Below, in pieces: positions 27,280 through 36,746 of a stretch of 64,000 nucleotides of DNA; position 1 is the first letter of the stretch, and the number at the start of each line of letters is the position of its first letter. The DNA lies in assembly GCF_050490315.1 (NCBI RefSeq), contig NZ_JBNPEO010000003.1, positions 1 through 64,000 of the forward strand, in the 5' to 3' direction. Origin of the DNA: JBNPEO01 sp050490315. Lineage in GTDB: Bacteria > Actinomycetota > Actinomycetes > Actinomycetales > Micrococcaceae. The notes beneath the pieces are model-generated. The model did not search any database, was not told where the DNA came from, and saw only the letters and a program-made list of their open reading frames with translations. A program made the translations under genes and the position numbers.

Positions 27280-28281
27280 GTGACAATTACAGCTGCTGCC
27301 GACGGTTCGGCCCTTGGAAATCCCGGTCCCGCTGGATGGGCTTGGTACGTGGATGAGACTTGCTGGCGCGCCGGCGGTTGGCCGCACGGAACCAACAACC
27401 AGGGCGAGCTGATGGCTGTTCTGGACCTGTTCCGGTCCACAGCTCACCTTCCGGAAGAACCGCTGCGGATCCTGTGCGACAGCCAATACGTCATCAACTG
27501 CATCACCAAATGGATGCCGGGGTGGAAGCGAAAAGGTTGGCGCAAAGCAGACGGCAAAGCAGTCCTGAATGTAGAGCTCCTCAAGGACATTGACGCGGCT
27601 ATTGTGGGCCGCAAATATTCTTTCGAATGGGTCAAAGGCCATGCTGGGCACGACCTCAACGAAGCCGCTGACGTGCGAGCCCGCGCAGTAGCAACCGCTT
27701 ACCAAAACAAAACGACCGTTCCGTCCGGGCCAGGATTCAGTGGCGCTACGACGGCTGATCCAGCCAACGTTGACACAGCAACCACCGGTCCGACAGCGGA
27801 TGAACCTACCAGCACGGCGGCCGAAGAAGTCCCTGCGGCGGACCAAAAAGTAACAGCCCGCTCGAACGATCTCCTGCAGGACGATCTTTTTAGCAGCCTC
27901 GAGGACAATCCCTTCGCTCCGGAATCGGCAAAACCGCAGGACATTGTGGTGGCTCAAGAGCGTGAACTGCTGGACCCAGCGGTCCGGGCAGATATTGGCC
28001 GCACTGGTTTGTTGCTCCACAAAAACTTCGAAGAAATTGGCGCGTCGGGCCGGTTGTGGTCCCGAGACGCCATGATCACTTCTTTAGAGGCTGAGGCGCC
28101 GGGGCAGATGAGCTTCGAGTTGTTGAGTGCAGAGTTACTCAACCCAACTACGGTGCTCGTGACGTACCGGACGCAAAGCAGAGACCAAGGCCGCACCGTG
28201 GCCGCCCTGCGCAGCTCCATTTGGCTGCAAGAGGCCGAGCAGTGGCGACTCCGCTTCCACCAAGGCACGGTAGAAGCCTGA
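27280..28281 (+). CDS. RNase H type I fused to a DUF4440/NTF2-like domain
   Basis: 333 residues from GTG 27280. Residues 1-140 are an RNase HI domain with the catalytic carboxylates D8, E43, D67 and D131 and the active-site His121 (WVKGHAGHD). It should cut RNA in RNA-DNA hybrids. A low-complexity linker (~148-220) follows. Residues ~225-333 (LLDPAVRADIGRTGLLLHKN and LNPTTVLVTYRT, SSIWLQEAEQWRLRFHQGT) resemble the NTF2-like DUF4440 fold, a small-ligand or protein-binding domain. The fusion is uncommon. The gene's stop codon lies in a short tandem repeat. Confidence 0.8.
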   Translation: MTITAAADGSALGNPGPAGWAWYVDETCWRAGGWPHGTNNQGELMAVLDLFRSTAHLPEEPLRILCDSQYVINCITKWMPGWKRKGWRKADGKAVLNVELLKDIDAAIVGRKYSFEWVKGHAGHDLNEAADVRARAVATAYQNKTTVPSGPGFSGATTADPANVDTATTGPTADEPTSTAAEEVPAADQKVTARSNDLLQDDLFSSLEDNPFAPESAKPQDIVVAQERELLDPAVRADIGRTGLLLHKNFEEIGASGRLWSRDAMITSLEAEAPGQMSFELLSAELLNPTTVLVTYRTQSRDQGRTVAALRSSIWLQEAEQWRLRFHQGTVEA

Positions 28282-28313
28282 AAGCCCCGGAAGCCTGAAA
28301 GCCGCGGAAGCCT
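28273..28313 (+). repeat. 17-bp tandem repeat over the RNase H stop codon
   Basis: GAAGCCTGAAAGCCCCG (28273-28289) is followed by a copy with one change (28290-28306) and a third partial copy (GAAGCCT, 28307-28313). The stop TGA (28279-28281) is in the first unit. Confidence 0.8.
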
Positions 28314-28336
28314 AAAACGTGTGGCAGCCCAACTTT

Positions 28337-28627
28337 CTAGTACGTAAAGCGCTGGGCGTTGTTGCTTTCAGTGTTGCCGTAGTTGGTGGCAGCAGTGGCT
28401 AGGGCTAGGTTGATCTGGGCCAGAGATGCCTCCACCTTGGCCTGAGTCATGGTCCACTCGGTGATGAGGGTCTGGAAATTGGTAGCTGCGTTGCCCTTCC
28501 AGGACATTTGCAGTTCATCGAGTCCGGATTTCATGGCTTTAACGTCTGCGCTGACCCGGTCTACGGTGGCTTTGACGTTGGCAGACTTGGACTGAAGAAG
28601 TTCGGTATCGACTGAGATGATGCTCAT
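28337..28627 (-). CDS. WXG100 family (ESAT-6-like) protein
   Basis: 96 residues, the family's usual size. The central SWKGNAATNFQ holds the WXG turn between two predicted helices; the chain is otherwise helical and has no signal peptide. WXG100 proteins are secreted by type VII systems as dimers. The usual C-terminal YxxxD/E export signal is not clear here: the protein ends in NAQRFTY. No EccC ATPase or other type VII gene is in the window, so its secretion partner must be elsewhere. AAAGG precedes ATG 28627. Confidence 0.85.
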   Translation of the reverse strand: MSIISVDTELLQSKSANVKATVDRVSADVKAMKSGLDELQMSWKGNAATNFQTLITEWTMTQAKVEASLAQINLALATAATNYGNTESNNAQRFTY

Positions 28628-28730
28628 GGCGTTGCCTTTCTAACAAGGGTTCGGGCTGATGTTTCGAGCCTAGAGAACCCCGTGCCGTGCCCGCCATGGG
28701 CAAACCGAATATGTGGATAACTTCGCGAAT

Positions 28731-30188
28731 TTAGTCTTCGGGATCCGTAATTGGAGCCGAATAGGGCAAGGAAATCCGCAAAGTGGCCCCGCCGCCGTCG
28801 GTTTCTAAAACCTCAACATGACCCAGATGGCTGCCCACAATCGCTGCCACAATGGCCAAGCCCAGACCACTGCCGCCGGTCTCACGGGTGCGTGAGGTGT
28901 CTGCACGGTAGAAGCGCTCAAAGATCTTTGGAGCTTCCTCAGGGGAGATTCCCGGCCCGTGGTCTCGCACCTCAATCACCGAGCGGCGAGTACCGTCGTC
29001 GGAGCTCAGAACCCCCACGGCAATCTGCAGGGGCGAACCTTCGGGGGTGTAACGCAAAGCGTTGCCTACCAGGTTGCTTACCACTTGGCGAAGGCGGCCT
29101 TCATCTCCGGAGACTGGCGCAGTAGTGGGGGCACCGCCGTCGAGCCCCACCAGGCTCACGTGGCGCTGCGGTGCCGCGGCAGACGTGTCCACCACAGCGT
29201 CATTACCCAGTAACAAAAGATCTACCGGGTTGGACTGAAATGGTCGCTGCTCATCCAAGCGAGCCAACGTCAAGAGGTCCTCAACCATGGCGCCCATTCG
29301 CTTGGCTTCGCTCTCGATCCGGCCCATCGCCGTGGATACGTCCTCCTCCGTGGAGAGGGCGCCGTGGCGGTACAGCTCGGAGAATCCGCGGATGGTCACC
29401 AATGGAGTCCGCAATTCGTGGGAGGCATCTGCTGCGAAGCGACGCATCCTAGATTCGGAAGCCGTTCGGGCTGCAAAAGCAGCCTCAATATGCGCGAGCA
29501 TGGCATTGAGGGAGCCAGCCAAGCGGCCCACTTCAGTACCGCCATTCTCAATCTCCACACGCCGCGAAAGATCGCCTGAGGCAATAGCTGCTGCGGTTTT
29601 CTCCACACGAGCCAATGGCCGGAAGGACCTGGTCACGGTCCACGTGGCGATGAAAAAGGCCAGCACCACACTGAGCAAACTCACACCCACCACCACAAAG
29701 GCGGCGTGTTCCATTACCTCGTCCACCGGTTGCATGGGCAACCCCAGGACAACCACGGCGCTCGCCCCGCCGCGGTCAACGGCCTGGACTGCAACAACTC
29801 GCCAGTTGTGGTTGTCCGAGCCCTGCGCCTCGAACGGTTTTTTGTTTCGTGCAGCAGCCTCGTCCGGTGAGATTGATGCGATGTTGGGGTGGCCAGCTTG
29901 GCTGGCGCCGGCGTAGTACGGTGGTTCCCCTGACCGCAAGATGATCACCGAGTAGTCCGTGGGGCCCACCGTGCTTCCGGTAGTCAGCTGTCCAAAGGAG
30001 CCCTGTTTCTCGGCCAAGCTCACGGCAGCCGTGAGCCGGTCATCAACTTGGGTCTGGAGGTAGCTGCGCAACAGGGAGAGCGTCACGGCTCCCGTGACTG
30101 CCAGGGCAATCAACATCAAACCCATCATGATCGCGATGAGCTGGGAGCGGAGCGAGGCTACTTTCCAGCGCCGAAAAATGGTGGGCAA
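28731..30188 (-). CDS. Sensor histidine kinase, PhoR-like
   Basis: 485 residues. Two membrane segments (~16-40 and ~160-185) enclose an extracellular sensor domain. A HAMP linker, the phosphorylated His in DASHELRTPL (around 255) and an HATPase domain with NLVGNALRY, DHGPGISPEEAPKIFERFYR and GGSGLGLAIV follow. It should autophosphorylate in response to an envelope signal. Three bases separate it from the response-regulator gene upstream. The pair resembles PhoPR of mycobacteria, but the signal and regulon are unknown. Confidence 0.9.
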   Translation of the reverse strand: MPTIFRRWKVASLRSQLIAIMMGLMLIALAVTGAVTLSLLRSYLQTQVDDRLTAAVSLAEKQGSFGQLTTGSTVGPTDYSVIILRSGEPPYYAGASQAGHPNIASISPDEAAARNKKPFEAQGSDNHNWRVVAVQAVDRGGASAVVVLGLPMQPVDEVMEHAAFVVVGVSLLSVVLAFFIATWTVTRSFRPLARVEKTAAAIASGDLSRRVEIENGGTEVGRLAGSLNAMLAHIEAAFAARTASESRMRRFAADASHELRTPLVTIRGFSELYRHGALSTEEDVSTAMGRIESEAKRMGAMVEDLLTLARLDEQRPFQSNPVDLLLLGNDAVVDTSAAAPQRHVSLVGLDGGAPTTAPVSGDEGRLRQVVSNLVGNALRYTPEGSPLQIAVGVLSSDDGTRRSVIEVRDHGPGISPEEAPKIFERFYRADTSRTRETGGSGLGLAIVAAIVGSHLGHVEVLETDGGGATLRISLPYSAPITDPED

Positions 30189-30191
30189 AAC

Positions 30192-30902
30192 TCAGCGCTT
30201 CTCAGCCGTTCGCAACACGTACCCCACACCGCGTTTGGTCTGGATGAGGGCAGCGGCGTCTGGGTCAATGTCCACCTTGCGGCGCAGATAGGAGATGTAG
30301 GACTCCACGATCGAGGCGTCCCCGTGAAAGTCGTATTCCCAAACGTGGTCAAGGATCTGGGACTTGGACAACACCCGGTTGGGGTTGAGCATCAAGTAGC
30401 GCAAGAGCTTGAACTCGGTGGGGGAGAGTTCAATGTTGGTGCCACCGCGGCGCACTTCGTGGGCGTCGTCGTCGAGCTCTAAATCATCCACACGGATGAT
30501 CGCGTCGTCTTCGAGCAGCGGCTGGGTGCGGCGGAGTACGGCGCGGATCCGGGCTACTACTTCGTCCAGGCTGAAGGGCTTAGTGACGTAGTCATCCCCG
30601 CCCACGGTCAGGCCCGTGACTTTGTCTTCGGTGTCGTCCTTGGCGGTGAGGAACAGAACCGGGAAGTGGCGGCCTTGTGCGCGCAAGCGGCGGGTGACAG
30701 TGAATCCGTCCATGTCCGGCAGCATAACGTCCAGGACGGCGAGGTCCGGGTTGTGTTCTTCGGCAGCGGCGAGGGCTTCGCGGCCGTTGGCGGCAGCAAT
30801 AACCTCAAACCCAGCGAAGCGAAGCGAAGTGGAGAGCAGTTCCCGAATGTTGGGTTCGTCGTCCACAACCAGCAGTTTGGCCTCCGGCCCATTTTTCTTC
30901 AT
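30192..30902 (-). CDS. OmpR-family response regulator, PhoP-like
   Basis: 236 residues. The receiver domain (~8-122) has the acidic pair in VVDDEPNIRELL, the phosphorylated Asp in AVLDVMLPDMDG and the conserved Lys in DDYVTKPFSL. The winged-helix DNA-binding domain (~140-232) contains LSPTEFKLLRYLMLN, DHVWEYDFHGD and RKVDIDPD, ending in TKRGVGYVLR. The whole chain is strikingly like mycobacterial PhoP. It is the first gene of an operon with the downstream kinase. Confidence 0.92.
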   Translation of the reverse strand: MKKNGPEAKLLVVDDEPNIRELLSTSLRFAGFEVIAAANGREALAAAEEHNPDLAVLDVMLPDMDGFTVTRRLRAQGRHFPVLFLTAKDDTEDKVTGLTVGGDDYVTKPFSLDEVVARIRAVLRRTQPLLEDDAIIRVDDLELDDDAHEVRRGGTNIELSPTEFKLLRYLMLNPNRVLSKSQILDHVWEYDFHGDASIVESYISYLRRKVDIDPDAAALIQTKRGVGYVLRTAEKR

Positions 30903-30979
30903 CTACACATGGTGCTCCCAGTTTCTGGGAGTTTTCTGGATGCTGGGTGTGAGTTATCCGTGCCTTGGCCCGGCGTGGG

Positions 30980-31606
30980 TTACGCCCCCAGTGCTGTGAT
31001 GATTCCGATGCTGGCCATAACTATCGCGATCAGCCCATCCAGCACACGCCATGCAGCTGGCTTGGCGAAGATTCCGCGTAAAAATCGGGCGCCGTATCCC
31101 AAGCTGGAGAACCATAGGATGCTGGCCAGGATGGCGCCGGCGCCGAACCACCATTGCGCTCCGGGTGCTTGGGAATTGGCGATGGTTCCAAGCAGCACCA
31201 GAGTGTCCAGATAGACGTGTGGGTTCAGCCACGTCAGGGCCAAAATAGTGGCCAGACTGGCCAGCAATCCGCTGCTTGCCGGTGGTCCGTTGTTAATGTT
31301 CAGTGCTTGCGGCGCCAGTGCTCGGCGCGCTGCCATGACGGCGTAACAGAGCAGGAACGCGGCACCCACATAACGGAGTACGACGACGAGGGTCGGCACC
31401 GCGTTGATAACGACTCCCGTACCCATCACCCCAGCCGCGATCAAAATCGCGTCAGAAAGTGCACACACAACAACGATGGGACCAACGTGACGTCCCAAGA
31501 TTCCTTGGCGCAGCACAAAAGCATTTTGGGCGCCGATGGCAACAATCAAGGCTAAGCCGGTGCCCAGTCCAAGGGCTGCGGCATGGAAAATTTCGGGTGC
31601 GTTCAC
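30980..31606 (-). CDS. lysE: LysE/ArgO family basic amino-acid exporter
   Basis: 208 residues with about six membrane segments. The N-terminal ALGLGTGLALIVAIGAQNAFVLRQGI is the LysE/ArgO signature, and LTWLNPHVYLDTLVLLGT is the second conserved block. It exports lysine and/or arginine. It is transcribed divergently from a LysR-type gene 68 bases away, the classic lysE-lysG arrangement of actinobacteria, so export is probably induced by the amino acid through that regulator. Confidence 0.92.
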   Translation of the reverse strand: MNAPEIFHAAALGLGTGLALIVAIGAQNAFVLRQGILGRHVGPIVVVCALSDAILIAAGVMGTGVVINAVPTLVVVLRYVGAAFLLCYAVMAARRALAPQALNINNGPPASSGLLASLATILALTWLNPHVYLDTLVLLGTIANSQAPGAQWWFGAGAILASILWFSSLGYGARFLRGIFAKPAAWRVLDGLIAIVMASIGIITALGA

Positions 31607-31674
31607 AGTTCAAAGGTAGGTTCACTAGATAACTAAGGCCAGCTAATGTTTCTTATGCACCGTAAGCTGTGCTT

Positions 31675-32610
31675 ATGAGTCGCTTTGCTGCTGAACAATT
31701 AGAAACCTTTGCCGCGGTCCTCTCGGAAGGCACCTTGGACGCAGCCGCGCGGACACTGCACATTACGCCGTCGGCCGTTTCCCAACGCCTCAAGTCTCTT
31801 GAACACGCGGCGGGGCGTGTTCTGCTGCAACGTAGTAACCCTGTCCGTGCCACCGAGGCGGGCGAGGTGGTGTTGCGCTTGGCCCGCCAAAGCGCCCAGC
31901 TCGAGCTCGACGCTGCCACAGCGCTGGGCCTGCCGGGGGAGAAATCCGGCCAAAACCTGCCTCTAGTTGTGAACGCCGATTCCCTCGCAGTGTGGTTCCT
32001 CAAGGCACTGGCCAGGGTCCCGCGCGAGCTGCAGGTGACATTTGATATTCACCGGGACGACGAACAACACTCCACCGATTTGCTGCGCTCCGGAACGGTG
32101 ATGGCCGCTGTGACGGCAACCCCTCACGCGGTGCAAGGCTGCAGCGTCCAAGGCCTGGGTGTGATGCGCTATTTGCCCGTTGCCTCCCCGAACTTTGTTG
32201 CCCATTGGCTTCCTGATGGAGTCAACGCCCAGTCTCTGACGGCAGCCCCCGCCGTGGACTACGACCGCAAAGACAAGTACCAGCAGCAGTTCCTGACAAC
32301 GTTGGGCCCAGAGAGACAGACAGACACCGGGGAATCAGCTCAAGCACCAGCTCAACCAGCCGGCCCCCGGCATCACGTACCCGCCACCCAAGACTTTGCT
32401 GACGCGATCCGGTTGGGGCTTGGTTGGGGGCTCATTCCTGAGCAACAGTGCGGGCCTGACCTTGCCAACGGGACGCTAGTGGAGCTTCGGCCGGGGCACG
32501 TTTTTGACGTGCCGCTGTATTGGCAACGGTGGAGGATATCCTCCACCGTGCTGGACATTTTGAGTGAGACCGTCCGCCAAACTGCTGCCGAAATCCTGAG
32601 ACCTATCTAG
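31675..32610 (+). CDS. lysG: ArgP/LysG-type LysR regulator
   Basis: 311 residues from ATG 31675; GTG 31669 is a possible alternative. The N-terminal winged helix (FAAEQLETFAAVLSEGTLDAA and ITPSAVSQRLKSLE, 3-45) is typical. The rest is a LysR effector-binding domain of the ArgP group. It should activate the divergent exporter when basic amino acids accumulate. It ends 19 bases before the convergent XPB gene. Confidence 0.9.
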   Translation: MSRFAAEQLETFAAVLSEGTLDAAARTLHITPSAVSQRLKSLEHAAGRVLLQRSNPVRATEAGEVVLRLARQSAQLELDAATALGLPGEKSGQNLPLVVNADSLAVWFLKALARVPRELQVTFDIHRDDEQHSTDLLRSGTVMAAVTATPHAVQGCSVQGLGVMRYLPVASPNFVAHWLPDGVNAQSLTAAPAVDYDRKDKYQQQFLTTLGPERQTDTGESAQAPAQPAGPRHHVPATQDFADAIRLGLGWGLIPEQQCGPDLANGTLVELRPGHVFDVPLYWQRWRISSTVLDILSETVRQTAAEILRPI

Positions 32611-32629
32611 GCGTCGTGCCTTTGCTGAA

Positions 32630-34264
32630 CTAGACGTCCTTCGCATCCAGAATTCGGTAGGCATACCCTTGCTCGGCTAAAAACCGTTGACGTTTCGCCG
32701 CAAAGTCTTGGTCCAAGGTGTCCCGGGCCACGAGCGTGTAAAAGCGAGCTGTCCGGCCATCCTTTTTAGGACGCAGGAGGCGGCCTAACCTTTGGGCTTC
32801 TTCTTGCCGGGACCCAAAGGAACCTGAGACTTGGATGGCCACGGAGGCCTCGGGAAGGTCGATCGAAAAGTTTGCCACCTTCGAAACCACCAGAGTCTGA
32901 ACTTCACCCGCACGGAACGCATCAAAAAGCCGCTGACGTTCTTTGACGGCGGTATCGCCCTTGATGAGTGGCGCATCCAAAAGCGTCGAAATCTCTTCCA
33001 ACTGATCCAAATACTGTCCAATGACCAGCAGCTGATCGCCTTGATGGGCCGCGACTAAGGACGCCACTACAGCGGTTTTGGACTCCGACGTGGCGCACAA
33101 ACGGTACTTGTCCGCGTCCTCGGCCATGGCATAAGCCATGCGCTCGTCCCGCGGCAGATCAACCCGAACCTCCACACAATCGGCCGGCGCAATGTAACCC
33201 TGCGCCTCAATGTCCTTCCACGGGGCGTCATAGCGTTTAGGCCCAATCAGCGAGAACACTTCACCTTCTCGCCCGTCCTCACGGATGAGCGTCGCTGTCA
33301 GGCCAAGACGGCGCCGCGCCTGAAGGTCTGCAGTCATACGAAAGATTGGGGCGGGCAACAAATGGACCTCGTCATAAATAATGAGGCCCCAGTCGTTGCC
33401 ATCCACCAGTTCCAAGTGAGGATAGATTCCACCGCGTTTGGTGGTGAGGACCTGGTAGGTAGCAATGGTCACTGGCCGCACCTCTTTGACCGAACCCGAA
33501 TACTCACCAATTTCAGCCTCGGTGAGTGATGTGCGTTTGAGCAGCTCATCTTTCCACTGGCGTGCCGAGACGGTATTTGTCACCAATATAAGTGTGGTGG
33601 TGGAACTAGTGGCCATGGCCGCGGCACCCACCAAGGTTTTCCCAGCACCACACGGAAGGACGACGACGCCGCTGCCGCCAGCGAAGAAGTTTTCCGTGGC
33701 CATCTTTTGGTACGGGCGCAGCGTCCAGCCGTCTTCGTTAAGCATGATCGGGTGCGGCGTGCCATCCACATAGCCAGCAAGGTCTTCGGCTGGCCAACCG
33801 ATCTTGAGCAATAGTTGTTTGAGTTGGCCACGTTGTGAGGAATGAACCACCACGGTCTCCCCGTCAATGCGCGGCCCCAAGAGCGGCTCAACCTTTTTAG
33901 CCCGGATAACTTCTTCCAAAACCGGGTAATCGTTGGTGCGCATCACTAAACCGTGTTGCGGGTCCTTTTCAAGCCGGAGCCGCCCGTAGCGGGACATCGT
34001 TTCTTCAACGTCAACTAACAAGGAATGCGGCACGGGGAAGCGCGAATACTTTAACAAGGTGTCCAAAACTTGTTCGGCATCAATGCCAGCGGCGCGGGCG
34101 TTCCATAAACCGAGCGGCGTGAGCCGGTAGGAGTGAACGTGTTCTGGAGCGCGTTCCAACTCGGCAAAGGCGGCAATGGCATGACGAGCTTCGGTAGCGA
34201 GCTCGTGATCTACTTCCAACAGGATGGTTTTATCACTTTGAACAATCAGGGGTCCGTCATTCAC
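32630..34264 (-). CDS. XPB-type DNA repair helicase
   Basis: 544 residues from GTG 34264, four bases after the stop of the upstream gene and preceded by GAGGAAAAG. An earlier in-frame ATG lies inside that gene and would add a non-homologous leader. It is an SF2 helicase of the XPB group: Walker A VVLPCGAGKTLVG, DEVH box IIYDEVHLLP, motif III LTATLIRED and motif VI QEEAQRLGRLLRPK. Bacterial XPB unwinds DNA 3'-5'; the exact pathway is unclear. It is paired with the helicase-associated gene. Confidence 0.9.
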   Translation of the reverse strand: MNDGPLIVQSDKTILLEVDHELATEARHAIAAFAELERAPEHVHSYRLTPLGLWNARAAGIDAEQVLDTLLKYSRFPVPHSLLVDVEETMSRYGRLRLEKDPQHGLVMRTNDYPVLEEVIRAKKVEPLLGPRIDGETVVVHSSQRGQLKQLLLKIGWPAEDLAGYVDGTPHPIMLNEDGWTLRPYQKMATENFFAGGSGVVVLPCGAGKTLVGAAAMATSSTTTLILVTNTVSARQWKDELLKRTSLTEAEIGEYSGSVKEVRPVTIATYQVLTTKRGGIYPHLELVDGNDWGLIIYDEVHLLPAPIFRMTADLQARRRLGLTATLIREDGREGEVFSLIGPKRYDAPWKDIEAQGYIAPADCVEVRVDLPRDERMAYAMAEDADKYRLCATSESKTAVVASLVAAHQGDQLLVIGQYLDQLEEISTLLDAPLIKGDTAVKERQRLFDAFRAGEVQTLVVSKVANFSIDLPEASVAIQVSGSFGSRQEEAQRLGRLLRPKKDGRTARFYTLVARDTLDQDFAAKRQRFLAEQGYAYRILDAKDV

Positions 34265-34268
34265 GCCG

Positions 34269-36746
34269 CTACTTTTCCTCCAACAGTTCAACATCCACCA
34301 CGCGGTGAATGGACAAAACGCGTTCAGTTTCTTTAGCCGGGTCAAACACGCGTACACGCCCGCCGCTGATCGAGACTGGCAGGAGTATTTCCACTCGGGA
34401 ATTACCTGTGCTGTCCACAATGTTCATGGACACCATTACTTTCAACCGGATTGCTTGGTGCAGTATTTCCAAACTCAGCTCTGGTGCCATGGCTGCGGCG
34501 CTGGGCGGCGTGTTAGCTGGTGAGTGGAGGCGGTGGCCACGTAAGAGCGCAACTTGGGCTTCGACGTCGGCCGTGTCCGGTACGCCAGACGGCGCGGTGT
34601 AGCTTGGCATTCGGCTCGCTGAAGTCTGGAATGGTCGGTTCCGCGCGGCAGCAGTTGGCTCGGGATCCAGCGTGGGGGACAACCCCATTTCCCGCAAAGA
34701 AGCAGCTAAAACGCGTGGCGCCGCGGTACTGGTGATCACGGTTGGTGCCAGCCGGGAAAGGCCCAAATGCTGGAGCCTAGGCTCGTTCATCAACTGCGTG
34801 AGGGCCTGTTCGTCGTTGCTGGAAATGATGCTTGAATGGTGGCCGATCCGCAGCTGCCCATGCCGGGATGCTGTGTCCTCGATCAGATACCGAAGGGGCT
34901 GTGGAATGTCCGTGGCCGAATGCTGGGCCAAGAATTCGAGGAGGCTGGCAGCGTCATCTCCAGCATCGAGTGCCCGGCGGATAGATTCGGTGGAGAAACG
35001 GTAAGTGCTTGCCGGGCCTTGCCCTTCTGGGTCAGTCATCTGCCGCAAACGTTCGCTCAGCTGTGGGGTCAAATAGCCCGGTGCTACGGCTGTCATATCG
35101 CCTTGCAAGAGAATGTGCTCCACTGGCGCTGGCAAGTGCTCGCTTAAGGTATCCACGGCATCCGCAGCAGCATCGGCTTGGCCTGAGGCAACGGCTGCAC
35201 CTAAGGGTGTCAGTGCGCCCGAACCCATCAGGCCCAGCGCAGCAGCCTCCTCAAGAATGCCTGGTACTAGCTTGCTAAATCGGCGTGAGAGCCGCGGTTG
35301 TGAGAATTGCGAACGTTCCAGGATGGCGGCAGCATCGATGACCGGGGCAGTGGCGGGGTCGACGGTGCCAGCCTCGGCGCTGGTTGATTCGGCGGTCAGT
35401 TCTAGGAGTAATTCAAGGACCCGCGCCCGGATGGCCGGAGCATCGGCACGGTGGGCTTCGGCGGAGAGGACGTTCACCACGGCATTCCCGCCGGAGGCGC
35501 TAGACCCCCGGCCACCCGGGACTGGCTGACCAACCAACGAGGAGGCGCGCTCATTGGTGAGCCAGGCGGTGACCAACCACATCCACTGTTCTTGGCGCGG
35601 TAATCCCAGCCATTCGCTGGCATCGGGCACCCAAGTGGAGGTGTCCACGTCCAATCGAATCAGCCCTGCGGCGGCGCACAGTTCCACCACAAAAGCGGCC
35701 TCTGAGAATTCAGTGCCGAGCCCATCAACAATGCGCTTCATTTCGCGTACACCCACCCCGCCTGAACGCAGTGTGGCCAAAGTTTGTTTATCCATTAGCA
35801 GCAGTGCTTCACGGCATAAGCGCAAAGTGTTTTCAATGGCACCCAGAGCCGCATTACGTCTGCGTAGCACCGAAGTGGCGGGCAACGTTGGTGCTGGCGC
35901 CTCAAGCAGGAAGTTCTCCACGATTTTTCCACCCCGAAGAGCCAGGCCAACACTGCGTGGCAGCTCAACGTGTTCAGCATCGAGAGGTACCAAAAGCCCA
36001 TGAGCCAGCAGCCAGTCCACCGGACCTTCAAGAGTGTGAGGGTGGGCAAGGCTGACGGTTCGCTGCGCTCGTGGGACAGCACCCATGGCCCAATCACCAA
36101 AGCGGGCCAAAAGCTCATGAGTGCGTTCAGGGGCTCCGCGAAGTAGTGCCGCCACGGATTCGGCTTGTTCGCTGCGATGCTGCAGCAGGAGGGCAGCATC
36201 CATGGGGGTACTGGCTTGGGAGGTAGTTATCCCGGCAGTATGGAGCTCTTTGGCAATGATCACTGCGCGAGGACCAAAAGAGGGCAAAAGGCGCGCAAGC
36301 TCGGTATAGCTGCGGCCCAAACCAGCGGGGTAAATTCCAATAACGTGATGCAGTGAGGACACCGGCAGGACATAGTGGTGGCCAGGCTGAGCTGTCTCCG
36401 GTGGGGTTGCCCGGTGAATAAGTGCGAGCTTTTGCAATGTGCCCAAGATGCGTTCAATGGCCACAAGTGTGCCGCCGTTGATAAACCGTTTGAGTTCCCG
36501 GCCTGAGGCGCCGTGCCCAGTGTCCGTGTTGGTGATCAAGTAAAGCGTCTCAAGGACTTGGAGCTGTGGCCGGTTCAGGCGTTCCAAGGCCCGCTGGACG
36601 CTGACCCGGGCGCAGGCTCGAGCGGCCAAAGCGGCAAAATCCGGCACGGTGGGCGAGATCAGATCGGGGCGTTCGGTAAAGAGTGCACGCAGCTCTAGAT
36701 CGGAGCGTGCTGCTAGCTCTTCACGCAATAACAGGATTGAGGACAT
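34269..36746 (-). CDS. Helicase-associated domain protein (XPB partner)
   Basis: 825 residues from ATG 36746. The start gives MSSILLLREELAARSDLELR; a longer frame upstream looks like leader. Large, mostly helical and without catalytic motifs. It matches the helicase-C-like XPB/Ssl2 domain proteins that precede xpb in many actinobacteria: VLETLYLITNTDTGHGASGRELKRF near the N-terminus and DVEAQVALLRGHR with VSMNIVDSTGNSRVEILLPVS near the C-terminus. The four-base gap to xpb makes translational coupling likely. Its function is inferred to be support of the helicase. Confidence 0.82.
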   Translation of the reverse strand: MSSILLLREELAARSDLELRALFTERPDLISPTVPDFAALAARACARVSVQRALERLNRPQLQVLETLYLITNTDTGHGASGRELKRFINGGTLVAIERILGTLQKLALIHRATPPETAQPGHHYVLPVSSLHHVIGIYPAGLGRSYTELARLLPSFGPRAVIIAKELHTAGITTSQASTPMDAALLLQHRSEQAESVAALLRGAPERTHELLARFGDWAMGAVPRAQRTVSLAHPHTLEGPVDWLLAHGLLVPLDAEHVELPRSVGLALRGGKIVENFLLEAPAPTLPATSVLRRRNAALGAIENTLRLCREALLLMDKQTLATLRSGGVGVREMKRIVDGLGTEFSEAAFVVELCAAAGLIRLDVDTSTWVPDASEWLGLPRQEQWMWLVTAWLTNERASSLVGQPVPGGRGSSASGGNAVVNVLSAEAHRADAPAIRARVLELLLELTAESTSAEAGTVDPATAPVIDAAAILERSQFSQPRLSRRFSKLVPGILEEAAALGLMGSGALTPLGAAVASGQADAAADAVDTLSEHLPAPVEHILLQGDMTAVAPGYLTPQLSERLRQMTDPEGQGPASTYRFSTESIRRALDAGDDAASLLEFLAQHSATDIPQPLRYLIEDTASRHGQLRIGHHSSIISSNDEQALTQLMNEPRLQHLGLSRLAPTVITSTAAPRVLAASLREMGLSPTLDPEPTAAARNRPFQTSASRMPSYTAPSGVPDTADVEAQVALLRGHRLHSPANTPPSAAAMAPELSLEILHQAIRLKVMVSMNIVDSTGNSRVEILLPVSISGGRVRVFDPAKETERVLSIHRVVDVELLEEK

